In this document: positions 1 to 7,887 of the stretch, in pieces
Layout: each line of letters opens with the position of its first letter
How positions within the stretch are numbered: position 1 is the stretch's first letter
Assembly (NCBI GenBank): GCA_017550745.1
Contig: JAFZOG010000018.1
Coordinates: forward strand, 1-36,126
DNA length: 36,126 nt
Source of the DNA: Clostridia bacterium
GTDB taxonomy: Bacteria; Bacillota; Clostridia; Christensenellales; Aristaeellaceae
Direction: 5' to 3'
Notes under the pieces: model-generated
The model's input: only the letters and a program-made list of their open reading frames with translations
The model's database searches: none
What the model was told of the DNA's origin: nothing
Program-made: the position numbers and the translations under genes

Positions 1-1
1 A

Positions 2-169
2 TTCAGTTACTTTATCAAGGAAGAACTGGAAGAAAGCATTGAAGAAATCTTCAAGGCGGTCCTGGCGTACATCGTAGAAAAGGATCATGTGGATATGCAG
101 CATGTGTATATCGACGGATCGAAGTTTGAAGCGAACGCCAACAAATACACCTGGGTGTGGGAAAAGCAT
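2..169 (+). mobile_element. Transposase fragment, IS1182-like (truncated at both ends)
   Basis: The frame that is open from base 2 encodes an internal piece of a DDE transposase. The stretch YIDGSKFEANANKYTWVW (about 110-160) matches the conserved 'DG(T/S)K.EANANKYT' segment of IS1182/IS5-like transposases, in which the Asp is the first catalytic acid. The gene enters from beyond the left edge and transposase-like sequence stops near 160-170. From there a different frame encodes the end of an ABC permease. The frame continues open to 295, but its residues after about 169 no longer look like transposase. Both ends of the element are missing, so this is a dead remnant or an assembly join. Family assignment rests on one conserved motif. 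Confidence 0.7.
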
Positions 170-290
170 TGTATGGCTGGGACTTGGCACGGTGCTTTTG
201 TCCGTGATCGTTGCGGCCCTTTCCAGCGTGATCGCGGCTTATCGCTTAAGCCGTGTCGATCCCGGATCTGCCCTGCGGGAGGGAAACTGA
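168..290 (+). pseudogene. C-terminal end of FtsX/MacB-like ABC permease, 5' truncated
   Basis: Reading in the frame that ends with TGA at 288-290, the translation has a hydrophobic helix (WLGLGTVLLSVIVAAL) followed by AAYRLSRVDPGSALREGN. This is the typical last transmembrane helix and the 'R.DP..ALR' tail of FtsX-domain permeases of MacB/LolE-type exporters. Everything upstream is replaced by transposase sequence at about 160-170, so the gene is broken. The stop codon lies one base before the ATG of the ABC ATPase at 292, the normal arrangement of a permease-ATPase pair. The intact ATPase has therefore probably lost its partner here, unless the junction is an assembly artefact. Confidence 0.65.
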
Positions 291-291
291 A

Positions 292-1017
292 ATGACCGTC
301 AAAGCCGAAAACATCTCCAAACGGTTTTTCCGTAAAACGGGCAGCGCCAATTATTTCTACGCCGTCCATCCCCTGAGCTTAGAAATCAGGAGCGGCGAGG
401 TAGCCTTGCTCATGGGCCGCAGCGGAAGCGGGAAAACCACGCTGCTGAATATGCTCGCCGGGCTGCTGCCCCCAACGGAAGGAAAGGTATGGATGGACGG
501 TACCGACCTCTACAGCCTGGACGACAAAGCCCTTTCCCGCCTGCGTAGCGAAAAAATCGGCGTGGTCCCCCAGGGCCGAAGCGCCATCGACACCCTGACG
601 GTCATGGAAAACATTCTGCTCCCCGCGAAGCTGTACGGAAAACCGCTCCCCGCTGAATCCGCCCGGCAATGGATGGACGATCTGGGCATCGCGCATTTAG
701 CCGACGCCCGGCCCGGGTCGCTGTCCGGCGGCGAGCTTCGCCGCATGGCCATCGCCCGCGCCATGGTCCAGGGGAGCGGTATCCTGCTGGCGGACGAGCC
801 TACCGGCGACTTGGATGACGAAAACACGGCCCTGGTTCTCTCCGTATTTCGCGCCGCCGCCCATGCGGGCAAAGCCGTGCTGCTGGTGACCCATGAAAAA
901 GACGCTTTGGATTATGCTGATCAGGTGTATCAGATGAGCGCATGGTTGCCCGGTGCCTCCGCTGCACCGCAGGGCATTTGCGGCGCAAACAGGGAGGATG
1001 GAGCCAGGCCCGGCTGA
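292..1017 (+). CDS. ABC transporter ATPase, MacB/LolD-like
   Basis: A 241-residue ATP-binding subunit that would power an FtsX-type permease exporting peptides, lipoproteins or antimicrobials. The sequence has Walker A GRSGSGKTT at residues 42-50, a Q-loop (VVPQ), the signature LSGGELRRMAIARA, Walker B with ILLADEPTGDLD, and the switch His in VTHEKDAL. The DEPTGDLD form is characteristic of the MacB/LolD/FtsE group. I start it at ATG 292, one base after the permease stop, with GGAGGG at 278-283 as ribosome site. An in-frame upstream ATG at 253 lies inside the permease coding sequence. The last 25 or so residues, after the usual end of the fold, are Ala/Gly/Pro-rich and look like read-through into degraded sequence. 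Its permease partner is truncated upstream. Confidence 0.85.
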   Translation: MTVKAENISKRFFRKTGSANYFYAVHPLSLEIRSGEVALLMGRSGSGKTTLLNMLAGLLPPTEGKVWMDGTDLYSLDDKALSRLRSEKIGVVPQGRSAIDTLTVMENILLPAKLYGKPLPAESARQWMDDLGIAHLADARPGSLSGGELRRMAIARAMVQGSGILLADEPTGDLDDENTALVLSVFRAAAHAGKAVLLVTHEKDALDYADQVYQMSAWLPGASAAPQGICGANREDGARPG

Positions 1018-1148
1018 CGAAAAGCCCCGGCGGTTTTCATGCGAAGGACGTTTATCAGGCCGGTACTGCCGCCGGGGGATGGGCGTGCTGCCTGCTTTTT
1101 GCGGCGTCCTGCCTCCCGCCGATCTTGATCTGCCCGCCTTCACGAACG
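1018..1148 (+). other. Possible degraded lipoprotein leader
   Basis: Between the ABC ATPase and the terminator there is no intact gene. An ATG at 1039 opens MRRTFIRPVLPPG and soon stops at about 1126. Another frame across the same stretch reads WACCLLFAASCLPP, which resembles a lipoprotein signal peptide ending in a lipobox (FAASC). One frameshift would join the two. This may be the remnant of a small exported protein once co-transcribed with the ABC system. The evidence is weak and rests on hydrophobic pattern only. Confidence 0.2.
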
Positions 1149-1188
1149 AAAACCGCCCCGGCCTTTTACAGCGCAGGGCGGTTTTTTT
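1149..1188. terminator. Bidirectional rho-independent terminator
   Basis: AAAACCGCCC (1149-1158) pairs with GGGCGGTTTT (1176-1185), and seven to eight T follow on the plus strand. On the minus strand the same stem is followed by TTTTCGTTCG. It sits between the convergent ABC ATPase (plus) and MATE gene (minus) and can end transcripts from both. Confidence 0.85.
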
Positions 1189-1194
1189 CTGATG

Positions 1195-2553
1195 TCATCG
1201 CACCTCAGGGGCATTTCTTCGCCGCCACCTGATCAGGAAATACGCCACTTCTATCGCACAGCACGTGACCCAGCCTACCGGATACCCAAAGCCTACCAGG
1301 AAAGGCGTATTGGCCACAAACCGCGTTACTACAAACAGGTACAGCTGGCGAATTGCCACGAAAGAAAGCAGCATGATGATCATGGGCCCCCGGGAATCGC
1401 CCCGGCCGCGCAGCGCTCCCGCCAGCACGTGGTTCACACAGTTGAACAAAAGAAAGAACGTGTTGGCCTGAAGAAATAAAACGCCAAATGCTATGACTGA
1501 TTCATCCTGCGTAAAAAGACGAACGGCCGGTTTCGCCCAGATGACCAGCCCCAAAGCAATCACAGCGGTCACGCCCACGGACATGAGAATCGCGGTGACC
1601 GTGCCCTTGTTTGCCCGATGTATTTTCTTCGCGCCGATGTTCTGGCTGACGAATGTTGTGGCGGCCATAGCCATACTGCTCATGGGCAGCATGATGAATT
1701 GATCCAGCTTATTGTAGCAGCCCCAGCCCGCCATGCAGCTGGAACCGAAGAAATTGATGTAGGATTGCACGAATACATTGGAAAACGCCGTGATCACAGA
1801 CTGGATTCCCGCGGGCAGCCCCACCTTGAATATCTCCCGCAGCACGCCGCCGTCGATTCTCAAATCCTTCCATGTCAGCTGATAAATATCCTTCGAGCGG
1901 GTGAGCAGCAGCGTGGTGAGCACCGCGGAAATAAACTGCGCCAGGATGGTGGCCCAGGCCACGCCCGCGATTCCCATATGAAAGCCCAGAACAAAAAGCA
2001 GATCCAGGGCGATATTCAGCAGGCTGGTCAGGATCAGGAAAAGCAGCGGCCTTGTCGTATCGCCCACAGACCGAAGGATGCCGCTGCCCATGTTGTAAAC
2101 AAGCAGGCCGGATATCCCCAGAAAATAGATGGTCAGGTACGTGGTGGCGTCATCCAGCACATCCTCCGGGGTGGACATCACCGTCAGCATGGGTTTTACC
2201 GCGATGCTTCCCACAACGGTAAAGATGAGGCAGAACAGAAAGGTCATGGCCATGGTGGTTTCAATGGCATTGTGCAGCCTGTCATAGTCCCGCGCGCCGA
2301 AGTGCCGGGCGATGAGCACCCCGGCGCCGACGGAAAACCCATTAAAGAAAAAGACCAGCATGTTGATAATCATGGTGGTGGAATTCACCGCGGCTAAAGC
2401 TTCTTTGCCAACGTACTGCCCCACCACAACAGAATCTACCGTGTTGTACAGCATCTGAAAAATGTTGCCAGCCATCAGGGGCAGGGCAAACAGGATCATC
2501 TGCCTGATGATGGAGCCTTCCGTCATATCGCGCAGCGCGCCTATTTTTTTCAT
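1195..2553 (-). CDS. MATE family multidrug/metabolite exporter
   Basis: A 452-residue inner-membrane antiporter of the multi-antimicrobial extrusion (MATE) family, the usual family length. MATE proteins use Na+ or H+ gradients to export cationic compounds; the substrate here is unknown. The N-terminus has the family pattern LFALPLMAGNIFQMLYNTVDSVVVGQYVG and then ALAAVN, typical of the NorM/DinF-like Firmicute branch that begins 'MTEGSI.RQMILFALPL'. About twelve hydrophobic segments are spread along the protein as two repeats. The ATG at 2553 is preceded by AGCAGGGTG. The gene lies 154 bp downstream of the EAL gene on the same strand, with weak terminator hairpins in the gap, so it may be partly co-transcribed or have its own promoter, which I could not identify. 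Confidence 0.93.
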   Translation of the reverse strand: MKKIGALRDMTEGSIIRQMILFALPLMAGNIFQMLYNTVDSVVVGQYVGKEALAAVNSTTMIINMLVFFFNGFSVGAGVLIARHFGARDYDRLHNAIETTMAMTFLFCLIFTVVGSIAVKPMLTVMSTPEDVLDDATTYLTIYFLGISGLLVYNMGSGILRSVGDTTRPLLFLILTSLLNIALDLLFVLGFHMGIAGVAWATILAQFISAVLTTLLLTRSKDIYQLTWKDLRIDGGVLREIFKVGLPAGIQSVITAFSNVFVQSYINFFGSSCMAGWGCYNKLDQFIMLPMSSMAMAATTFVSQNIGAKKIHRANKGTVTAILMSVGVTAVIALGLVIWAKPAVRLFTQDESVIAFGVLFLQANTFFLLFNCVNHVLAGALRGRGDSRGPMIIMLLSFVAIRQLYLFVVTRFVANTPFLVGFGYPVGWVTCCAIEVAYFLIRWRRRNAPEVR

Positions 2554-2652
2554 GGGAAGTAATCACCCTGCTTTCTAAGCCGTTGCTTGATGCGTCCCTT
2601 GACTGGGCATGGGAACAGGAAAACTGTCAGCAGGGCGATGGTTCCCGCTGCT

Positions 2653-2678
2653 GAAAAGAGCCGGCGGAGCTGCCGCCG
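2653..2678 (-). terminator. Weak terminator hairpin after the EAL gene
   Basis: On the minus strand CGGCGG-CAGCT-CCGCCG (2678-2662) forms a 6-bp GC stem and is followed by GCTCTTTT. A second imperfect hairpin follows at about 2628-2653 (CAGCAGCGGG with CCCTGCTG). The T-runs are short, so termination before the MATE gene is probably partial. Confidence 0.4.
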
Positions 2679-2707
2679 ATCAATCAGCGCGGCACACGGT
2701 ACAGGCA

Positions 2708-4381
2708 TCATTTTCTGTAATAGGGCTGTTTGAGCCTTTGCTCGAACGCTTCAATGGGCAGCGCCTTGTCGTAATAGAAGCCTTGGGCGATGTGGCAGCC
2801 GTTTTCCCGGAGGGTCGCAAGCTGATCCGGCGTTTCCACGCCCTCGGCCACGCACAGCATGTCGATCTCATGGGCCAGGGCGACTACGTGGCGGAACATC
2901 TGGCTGCCGCGGCCCCGGTTGGCCTGGGAGGGCAGAAGCGTCCGGTCCAGCTTGAGCACGTTCCAGGGGATTTCCTTGATCAGGTTCAGGGAGGAGTAGC
3001 CTACCCCGAAATCGTCCACCGAGGTGGAAATTCCCGCCTGATGGAGCTGGCTGACCAGCCGCTTGAGGGCGGTGAATTCCACGTCGGTTGTGGTCTCGGT
3101 GAGCTCGATGTCGATCAGGGCGTGGGGGATGCCGTTCCGGTCTATGACCTCCACAATGTGCTCAAAAAGCCCGGGGTCGATCATGTGCCGCCGGGAGAAG
3201 TTCACCGACACCGGCACCACCCGCAGCTTCCGCTCCAGCCAGCGTTTCAAATCCTGGCAGACGCGATCCAGCATGTAGAAGTCCAGCTCGCAGATTTCAA
3301 TGCCCTGCTCCAGCACGGGGATGAATTCCATGGGCATGACGATCCGGCCGCCCTGACGCCAGCGGCACAGGGCCTCCGCCCCGATGATTTCTCCGGAATC
3401 CACCTGGACCTTGGGCTGGTAGTAGGTCAGCAAATCTCCGGCTGCCAGCGCGTTCTGAAAGGCGTGCTTGATCCGGATGACTTTCTCTTTCTCCAAATCA
3501 AACTGCTCGGAATAATAGATGATGTCCTCGCCCCGATTGGCTTTGGCCACCTGGTAGGCGGTGGTGATGGGGTTCATGATGTCGCCCGGCGTTCTGTATT
3601 GGAAGCCTTGGGGCACGATGAAAATGCCGGCCACGGCTGAAACGGTCACTTCCTTTGGCTCCGGGCAGTCAACGGCGATGGACTCGCCCCGCAGACAGTC
3701 CAGGAGCTGCGGCATGGATGCCTGCCTGCACAGGGCCACGAAATTATCCCCGCCCAGGCGATAGACGGAGCCGTTTTCACCCAGCGCCTGCTCCATGCGC
3801 CGGACATAGGCCCGCATCACAGCGCTGCCTCCGGGACGGCCGAACTGATGGTTGATGAGAGAAAAATGCTTGAGGTTAAAGTGGATGGCCGCCATGCCGC
3901 TGAGCAGGCCGGCCTTCGCAAGGCGGTCGAACTCCCTGAATAAATACTGGAGATTCCTAAAGCCGTCGCTGTCATAGCAGGTCATGCGCTTGATGATTTT
4001 CTTCAGCCGGTCCTGGCTCATGAAGGTGAGGATCATTTGCAGGATGAGCTCCACCCGTTCCCGTTCTTGGTCGGTAAAGGGCGCGGCTTCCTTTGTCTGA
4101 TACGCGGTCACTGTCACGACCGTGTTGGCGGCTGTCACCAGCCGTTTGACGAGCACCGGAGCGCCCGCCTCGCCGCTGTCGTAGCAGACGAAGACCTCGC
4201 CGTCCTTCTCCGCCTCCTTTTGCTCGTTATCATAAAAGCAGGTCACGCCTTTGCACACCCGAAAAAGCTTGCACAGCTCCGTCAGCGCGGAAAAGACCTG
4301 CTTCAGATCGATTTCGGGCAGGCGGGTGATGGCATGGACAAACTGTTCCAGCCAGTAGTAATAGCTTTGATCTGTTGTCAT
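2708..4381 (-). CDS. c-di-GMP phosphodiesterase with degenerate GGDEF and intact EAL domain
   Basis: A 557-residue cytoplasmic protein that most likely hydrolyses cyclic di-GMP to pGpG. Residues 1-125 look like a GAF-type sensory region and have no membrane segment. Residues 130-290 form a GGDEF-like domain whose signature is GGDNF (210-214), so the catalytic Glu is replaced by Asn and no RxxD inhibitory site precedes it. A regulatory GTP-binding role is more likely than cyclase activity. Residues 300-550 form an EAL domain with all the expected metal and catalytic residues: E336 of EAL, N394, E426/E429 (ELTE), D456-D457 (DDFG), K477 and E513 (AEGVE). It lies 49 bp downstream of the GGDEF gene in the same operon, suggesting paired synthesis and breakdown of the messenger. 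GGAAGG upstream supports the ATG at 4381. Confidence 0.92.
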   Translation of the reverse strand: MTTDQSYYYWLEQFVHAITRLPEIDLKQVFSALTELCKLFRVCKGVTCFYDNEQKEAEKDGEVFVCYDSGEAGAPVLVKRLVTAANTVVTVTAYQTKEAAPFTDQERERVELILQMILTFMSQDRLKKIIKRMTCYDSDGFRNLQYLFREFDRLAKAGLLSGMAAIHFNLKHFSLINHQFGRPGGSAVMRAYVRRMEQALGENGSVYRLGGDNFVALCRQASMPQLLDCLRGESIAVDCPEPKEVTVSAVAGIFIVPQGFQYRTPGDIMNPITTAYQVAKANRGEDIIYYSEQFDLEKEKVIRIKHAFQNALAAGDLLTYYQPKVQVDSGEIIGAEALCRWRQGGRIVMPMEFIPVLEQGIEICELDFYMLDRVCQDLKRWLERKLRVVPVSVNFSRRHMIDPGLFEHIVEVIDRNGIPHALIDIELTETTTDVEFTALKRLVSQLHQAGISTSVDDFGVGYSSLNLIKEIPWNVLKLDRTLLPSQANRGRGSQMFRHVVALAHEIDMLCVAEGVETPDQLATLRENGCHIAQGFYYDKALPIEAFEQRLKQPYYRK

Positions 4382-4430
4382 GGGATCAGATCCTTCCGTT
4401 GAGGTTCAGGGCTTCCTTTCTTTGATGCGT

Positions 4431-5984
4431 TCATGCCTGTTCAGCCGTTTTTCTGCGGCGGTCCGCGCCCGGCATGCGATAATAGTTGTTCTTTTCCCGG
4501 TACATCATCTGATCCGCAATGACTTCCAATTCGTGAAAATCAGCATCGGGATGCTGGCTGTGTGAAGCATAGCCCACCGACAGCGACATGCTATCCACGT
4601 GGGGCCCGTGCCACGCGGCGGCCAATTGATTGATCTGCGCCGCGATATCCGCCGGGGCAGGGGTATCCGCAATCCCCAGAAATTCATCGCCGCCGGTTCG
4701 ATAAACCTTTCCGATGGGACCGATGGCCGCGGAGAGGCATTGCGCCGCGGCAATCAGCAGTTCGTCACCCGCCGCATGGCCCATGGTATCATTGACCTTC
4801 TTGAGCCCATTCACATCCACGGAGAAAATAACGAAATCCTGGTGGATCTTTTTTTCTTTGTACAGCTCGATATCCGCGTCATAGCATCTTCTGTTAAAGA
4901 GGCCCGTAAGCTCGTCCGTCATGGAGATGCGGATCAGCTGCTCTTCCTTCTGTTTCTGCTTGTCGATGCTTTGGACGGTATAGATCACGCTCTTTGGCGT
5001 GCTGTCCGCGCGTCTTTCAACGACGATATACTGGGCCCGGAACCAGCCCGATTCCGCGGTGCGAAACTCCCTGTCGATGCTTTTCTGGCCGTGAAGCGCT
5101 GCCGCCGCGGTCTCAAGATCCGCAAAAGCCTGAAACGCATTTCGATGTTCTTCCGAAACGGACTGCATCAGTTTTATATTCATATTGGACTGATGGCCGA
5201 TTTGCTGGGAAATATGCTGCTCCCCTGCTTCCGCGCTGCGGATCAGCGTCTCCATCCTTTGATCCAGATCGATCAGGCTGGCGTATTCATAAATCTCCGA
5301 CATAGACTTCAGGATGGCCATCTGCTCGTTCAGCTGCCGCTTGTTTTCGCTGAGGATCCGGTACTTTTCGATCAGCTCGCGGTAGTGGGAGATGGAGAGC
5401 TTGCACAGGCTGTAACCGGCTACGACCATGATGAACGTCTCGATGGTATAGCTGCCCATTTTTATCGAAAAGTATTGAATCGCGCTGTTGATATTCTGCC
5501 ACAGATTCGCGTAATACGGCGCCACGAGCCACAGCGACACGCTCATGACGATGTAATTGATCACTACCGCGATTGAAAAAATATTAAAGTCACAGAAGAG
5601 AAGGCTTAAGAGCGGCACGGAAAACCAGGTGATATGGATTTCGATATGCGCGCTGTTCATCATGAGCAGCAGGCTGTCCAGGGCCAGAAACGCAATGACG
5701 GCGGCAAGGACGGCATTGCCCTCGCGCCTGATCAAAGCATAATGAATGCAGCAGAGCAGCAGGAAAAGAAGGGTCAGGAGAATGCACATGGTATAAGATA
5801 TACCTTGAAAAATGCCCAGGCGAACGGCCAGCATCAGCAGCGGCCCGGTGATGATGGAGATCCTGAGGTATCTGTTCAGCAGGAGATTGACGTTTTTCTG
5901 GTTTTCCGCCAAAAACGTCTGGTAATCCAATATATCCGCCTGAAAGAACGTCTTCTTGGTCCGGCGCTTTCCGTTCGTGCTCAT
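4431..5984 (-). CDS. Membrane-bound diguanylate cyclase (GGDEF)
   Basis: A 517-residue membrane protein expected to make cyclic di-GMP from two GTP. Residues 38-200 hold about six hydrophobic helices, an integral-membrane sensor region of unknown ligand. A helical linker and a PAS-like segment (about 265-345, ending in YTVQSIDKQKQKEEQL) follow. The C-terminal GGDEF domain (about 350-510) starts with the usual MTDELTGLFNRR, has the Mg-binding Asp in FSVDVNGLKKVND (D390) and an intact GGDEF at 431-435. The position of the RxxD product-inhibition site reads GPIG, so allosteric feedback is probably absent. It is the first gene of a minus-strand operon with the EAL phosphodiesterase. A promoter is visible about 215 bp upstream, and GAGG lies 12 bases before the ATG. 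Confidence 0.93.
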   Translation of the reverse strand: MSTNGKRRTKKTFFQADILDYQTFLAENQKNVNLLLNRYLRISIITGPLLMLAVRLGIFQGISYTMCILLTLLFLLLCCIHYALIRREGNAVLAAVIAFLALDSLLLMMNSAHIEIHITWFSVPLLSLLFCDFNIFSIAVVINYIVMSVSLWLVAPYYANLWQNINSAIQYFSIKMGSYTIETFIMVVAGYSLCKLSISHYRELIEKYRILSENKRQLNEQMAILKSMSEIYEYASLIDLDQRMETLIRSAEAGEQHISQQIGHQSNMNIKLMQSVSEEHRNAFQAFADLETAAAALHGQKSIDREFRTAESGWFRAQYIVVERRADSTPKSVIYTVQSIDKQKQKEEQLIRISMTDELTGLFNRRCYDADIELYKEKKIHQDFVIFSVDVNGLKKVNDTMGHAAGDELLIAAAQCLSAAIGPIGKVYRTGGDEFLGIADTPAPADIAAQINQLAAAWHGPHVDSMSLSVGYASHSQHPDADFHELEVIADQMMYREKNNYYRMPGADRRRKTAEQA

Positions 5985-6200
5985 CTGTGTTTTTTTCCTC
6001 CGTTCTGAACCCTTGCGCCATCATCTCCGCGGCAAGGGGAGCGTCCTATGGAATCTGATGAAAGCAGCCTATGCGCAAACTCTGCCACGGATCGTTCCAT
6101 CCGTTTATCCGCCGTATTCATCCCGTTATTTTCGGAAAACACGTTGTATAAAAGAAAAAGGGTTTCCGCGGTTTAACGAAAAACACCTTTGCTTTTTTCC
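5985..6200 (-). other. Long leader of the GGDEF operon
   Basis: Roughly 210 bases lie between the predicted transcription start and the GGDEF start codon. I looked for a c-di-GMP riboswitch and saw none of its conserved elements. The stretch holds no convincing gene and only weak local pairing. Confidence 0.35.
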
Positions 6201-6229
6201 ATTTTATACCGACAGCCCGAATTTGTCAA
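6201..6229 (-). promoter_or_regulatory. Sigma-A promoter of the GGDEF-EAL operon
   Basis: On the minus strand TTGACA (6229-6224), a 17-base spacer and TAAAAT (6206-6201). TATAAA overlaps the -10 two bases upstream with a 15-base spacer. It points toward the cyclase gene. Confidence 0.65.
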
Positions 6230-6294
6230 TTCATGAACGCGCAGAAATTTATACGTGGTAACGATTCAGGTATCGAGAAAAGTTGCAAGGGGTT

Positions 6295-6418
6295 ACGCTG
6301 GGCGCTCCGCGCGCCCAGATCCGCAGCCTCAAAGGTCGCAATCTCCGTAGGAGTTGCGACCTTTGAGGCTGCGGATCAAAGGCCCCTGGTTCGGGTCTGG
6401 GGCGAACAGCCCCAGCGT
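6295..6418. repeat. Compound palindromic intergenic element (REP/MITE-like)
   Basis: Three hairpins lie back to back. The first has an 8-bp stem (6298-6305 with 6311-6318). The central one has a perfect 24-bp stem (6318-6341 with 6354-6377), extended by CTCC/GGAG around a GTA loop. The third has a 7-bp stem (6397-6403 with 6409-6415). ACGCTGGG (6295-6302) also pairs with CCCAGCGT (6411-6418), so the whole can fold as a closed multi-arm structure. No T-run follows on either strand and no protein is encoded. It resembles a dispersed palindromic repeat or small MITE, but no second copy is in this window. It lies 69 bp beyond the end of the 13-gene operon and could also block 3' exonucleases on that mRNA. 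Confidence 0.6.
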
Positions 6419-6486
6419 TCCTTTGTCTGACTGCTATGGCGATTTCAGATTTCCGAAAACCCATGGAAAAGCGTCGGCCCTTGGCT

Positions 6487-7887
6487 TTATCCCGCCACCT
6501 TGCCGGGATTCAGGATGCCGTTGGGGTCGAAAGCCGCCTTGATGCCGCGCATGAGGGCGATTTGCTTTTCGCCTACGCTCTCCCTCAGGAACGCCTTCTT
6601 GGCGTGGCCGATGCCGTGCTCGCCGCTGACCTCGCCGTTCAAGGCCCGGGCCTCGGCGTAGAGCTTTTCCATCACGGAAGCCACTGTTTTCTTCCATTCC
6701 GCTTCCGGCAGGTCGTCCCGGCAGACGTAGATGTGCAGGTTGCCGTCCCCGGCATGGCCGAAGGAGCGGATGCGCACCCCGGCTTCCCTGCCGATTTCAA
6801 CGGTTTTATGCACGAATTCCGGGATCACGTCCCGGGGCACCACCACGTCGCATTCGTCCATGGTGGTGGTGGAGCCCTTAATGGCCTCCAGGAACGCGCC
6901 CCGGGCGTTCCAGATGCTTTCCTTGCGCTCGTCGGTGTCGGCCAGCAATACGTCTTTGGCCCCCAGAGACAGGGCCAGATCGGTCAAGGTGTCGATGGCG
7001 GGCTGCAAAGCGTCGCTGCTGGGCCCGTCCAAACGCACCAGCAGATAGGCGTTGGCGCTGGTATCGGGGAACTGCTTGCCGAGGTACGTTTCCGCGCAGG
7101 AAATCACCTCCCGCTCCATGAATTCCACGGCGGTGGGGTCGCACCCGCAGGAAAGCACCCGGGGCACCGCGCCGATGCAGGCGTCCAGATCGTCAAAGGG
7201 CATGAGCAGGGAAAGGTTCACCTTGGGCTCCGGCACCAGCTTCACCGTCAGCTTGGTCAAAAAGCCCAGGGTGCCTTCACTGCCGATCATGAGGTCGATC
7301 AGGCTGTAGCCGGAGGAGGTTTTCACCGTTTTGCCGCCCAGCTCGATCACGCTGCCGTCCGCCAGCACCACTTCCATGCCCAGCACGTAATCCCGCGTGA
7401 CGCCGTAGCGCACGGCCCGCATGCCGCCCGCGTTGGTCATGGCGTTGCCGCCCATGGTGGCGGTCTTTTCACCGGGATCGGGGGGATAAAAGAGGCCCGT
7501 GCCTTCCAATGCTTTGGGGAATTCCATCAGCAGCACGCCGGGCTCCACCGTGGCGGTCATGTTCCGGGTGTCCACTTCCAGCACCTTTTTCATTTTCTCC
7601 GTGGACAGCACCACGCCGCCGTGGATGGCCACGCACCCGCCGCACAGGCCCGTGCCCGCGCCCCGGGGTGTGACGGCGATATGACGCTCGTTGCAGTATG
7701 TAAGCACCCGGCTCACGTCTTCGGTACTTAGCGCCTGCAGAACGGCCTCGGGCATGAAGTGGCCGTACTCCGTCATTTCGTCGTGGTCGTAGTCCGTGGA
7801 AATATCCTCTCCGGAGAACACCCGGCCCGGAAGCAGTTCACGGAAATACATGAGGTCTTTTTCCGTCACGTGATTGAACGTATTCAT
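6487..7887 (-). CDS. FAD-linked 2-hydroxyacid dehydrogenase, GlcD/LctD-like
   Basis: A 466-residue flavoprotein of the GlcD/D-lactate dehydrogenase family, which oxidises a 2-hydroxyacid to the 2-oxoacid and passes electrons to an Etf. The FAD_binding_4 domain (about 40-180) contains TPRGAGTGLCGG and the later DPGEKTATMGGNAMTNAGG. The FAD-oxidase C-terminal domain carries the metal/substrate histidines in FGHAGDGNLHI, then SGEHGIGHAKK and DPNGILNPGK at the end. Its ATG overlaps the EtfA1 stop by four bases (ATGA, 7887-7884). The order EtfB1, EtfA1 with ferredoxin domain, dehydrogenase is that of lctB-lctC-lctD, the electron-confurcating lactate dehydrogenase of Acetobacterium woodii. The operon context of sugar enzymes means the true substrate could be another hydroxyacid. 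Confidence 0.9.
   Translation of the reverse strand: MNTFNHVTEKDLMYFRELLPGRVFSGEDISTDYDHDEMTEYGHFMPEAVLQALSTEDVSRVLTYCNERHIAVTPRGAGTGLCGGCVAIHGGVVLSTEKMKKVLEVDTRNMTATVEPGVLLMEFPKALEGTGLFYPPDPGEKTATMGGNAMTNAGGMRAVRYGVTRDYVLGMEVVLADGSVIELGGKTVKTSSGYSLIDLMIGSEGTLGFLTKLTVKLVPEPKVNLSLLMPFDDLDACIGAVPRVLSCGCDPTAVEFMEREVISCAETYLGKQFPDTSANAYLLVRLDGPSSDALQPAIDTLTDLALSLGAKDVLLADTDERKESIWNARGAFLEAIKGSTTTMDECDVVVPRDVIPEFVHKTVEIGREAGVRIRSFGHAGDGNLHIYVCRDDLPEAEWKKTVASVMEKLYAEARALNGEVSGEHGIGHAKKAFLRESVGEKQIALMRGIKAAFDPNGILNPGKVAG

Noticed and set aside
5985-6230. Possible c-di-GMP riboswitch in the leader of the GGDEF gene
   Set aside because: The leader is long enough, but none of the conserved GEMM-type loops could be recognised.
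6295-6418. CRISPR or tRNA interpretation of the palindromic element
   Set aside because: There are no regularly spaced direct repeats, and the fold does not match a tRNA cloverleaf with its conserved loop bases.
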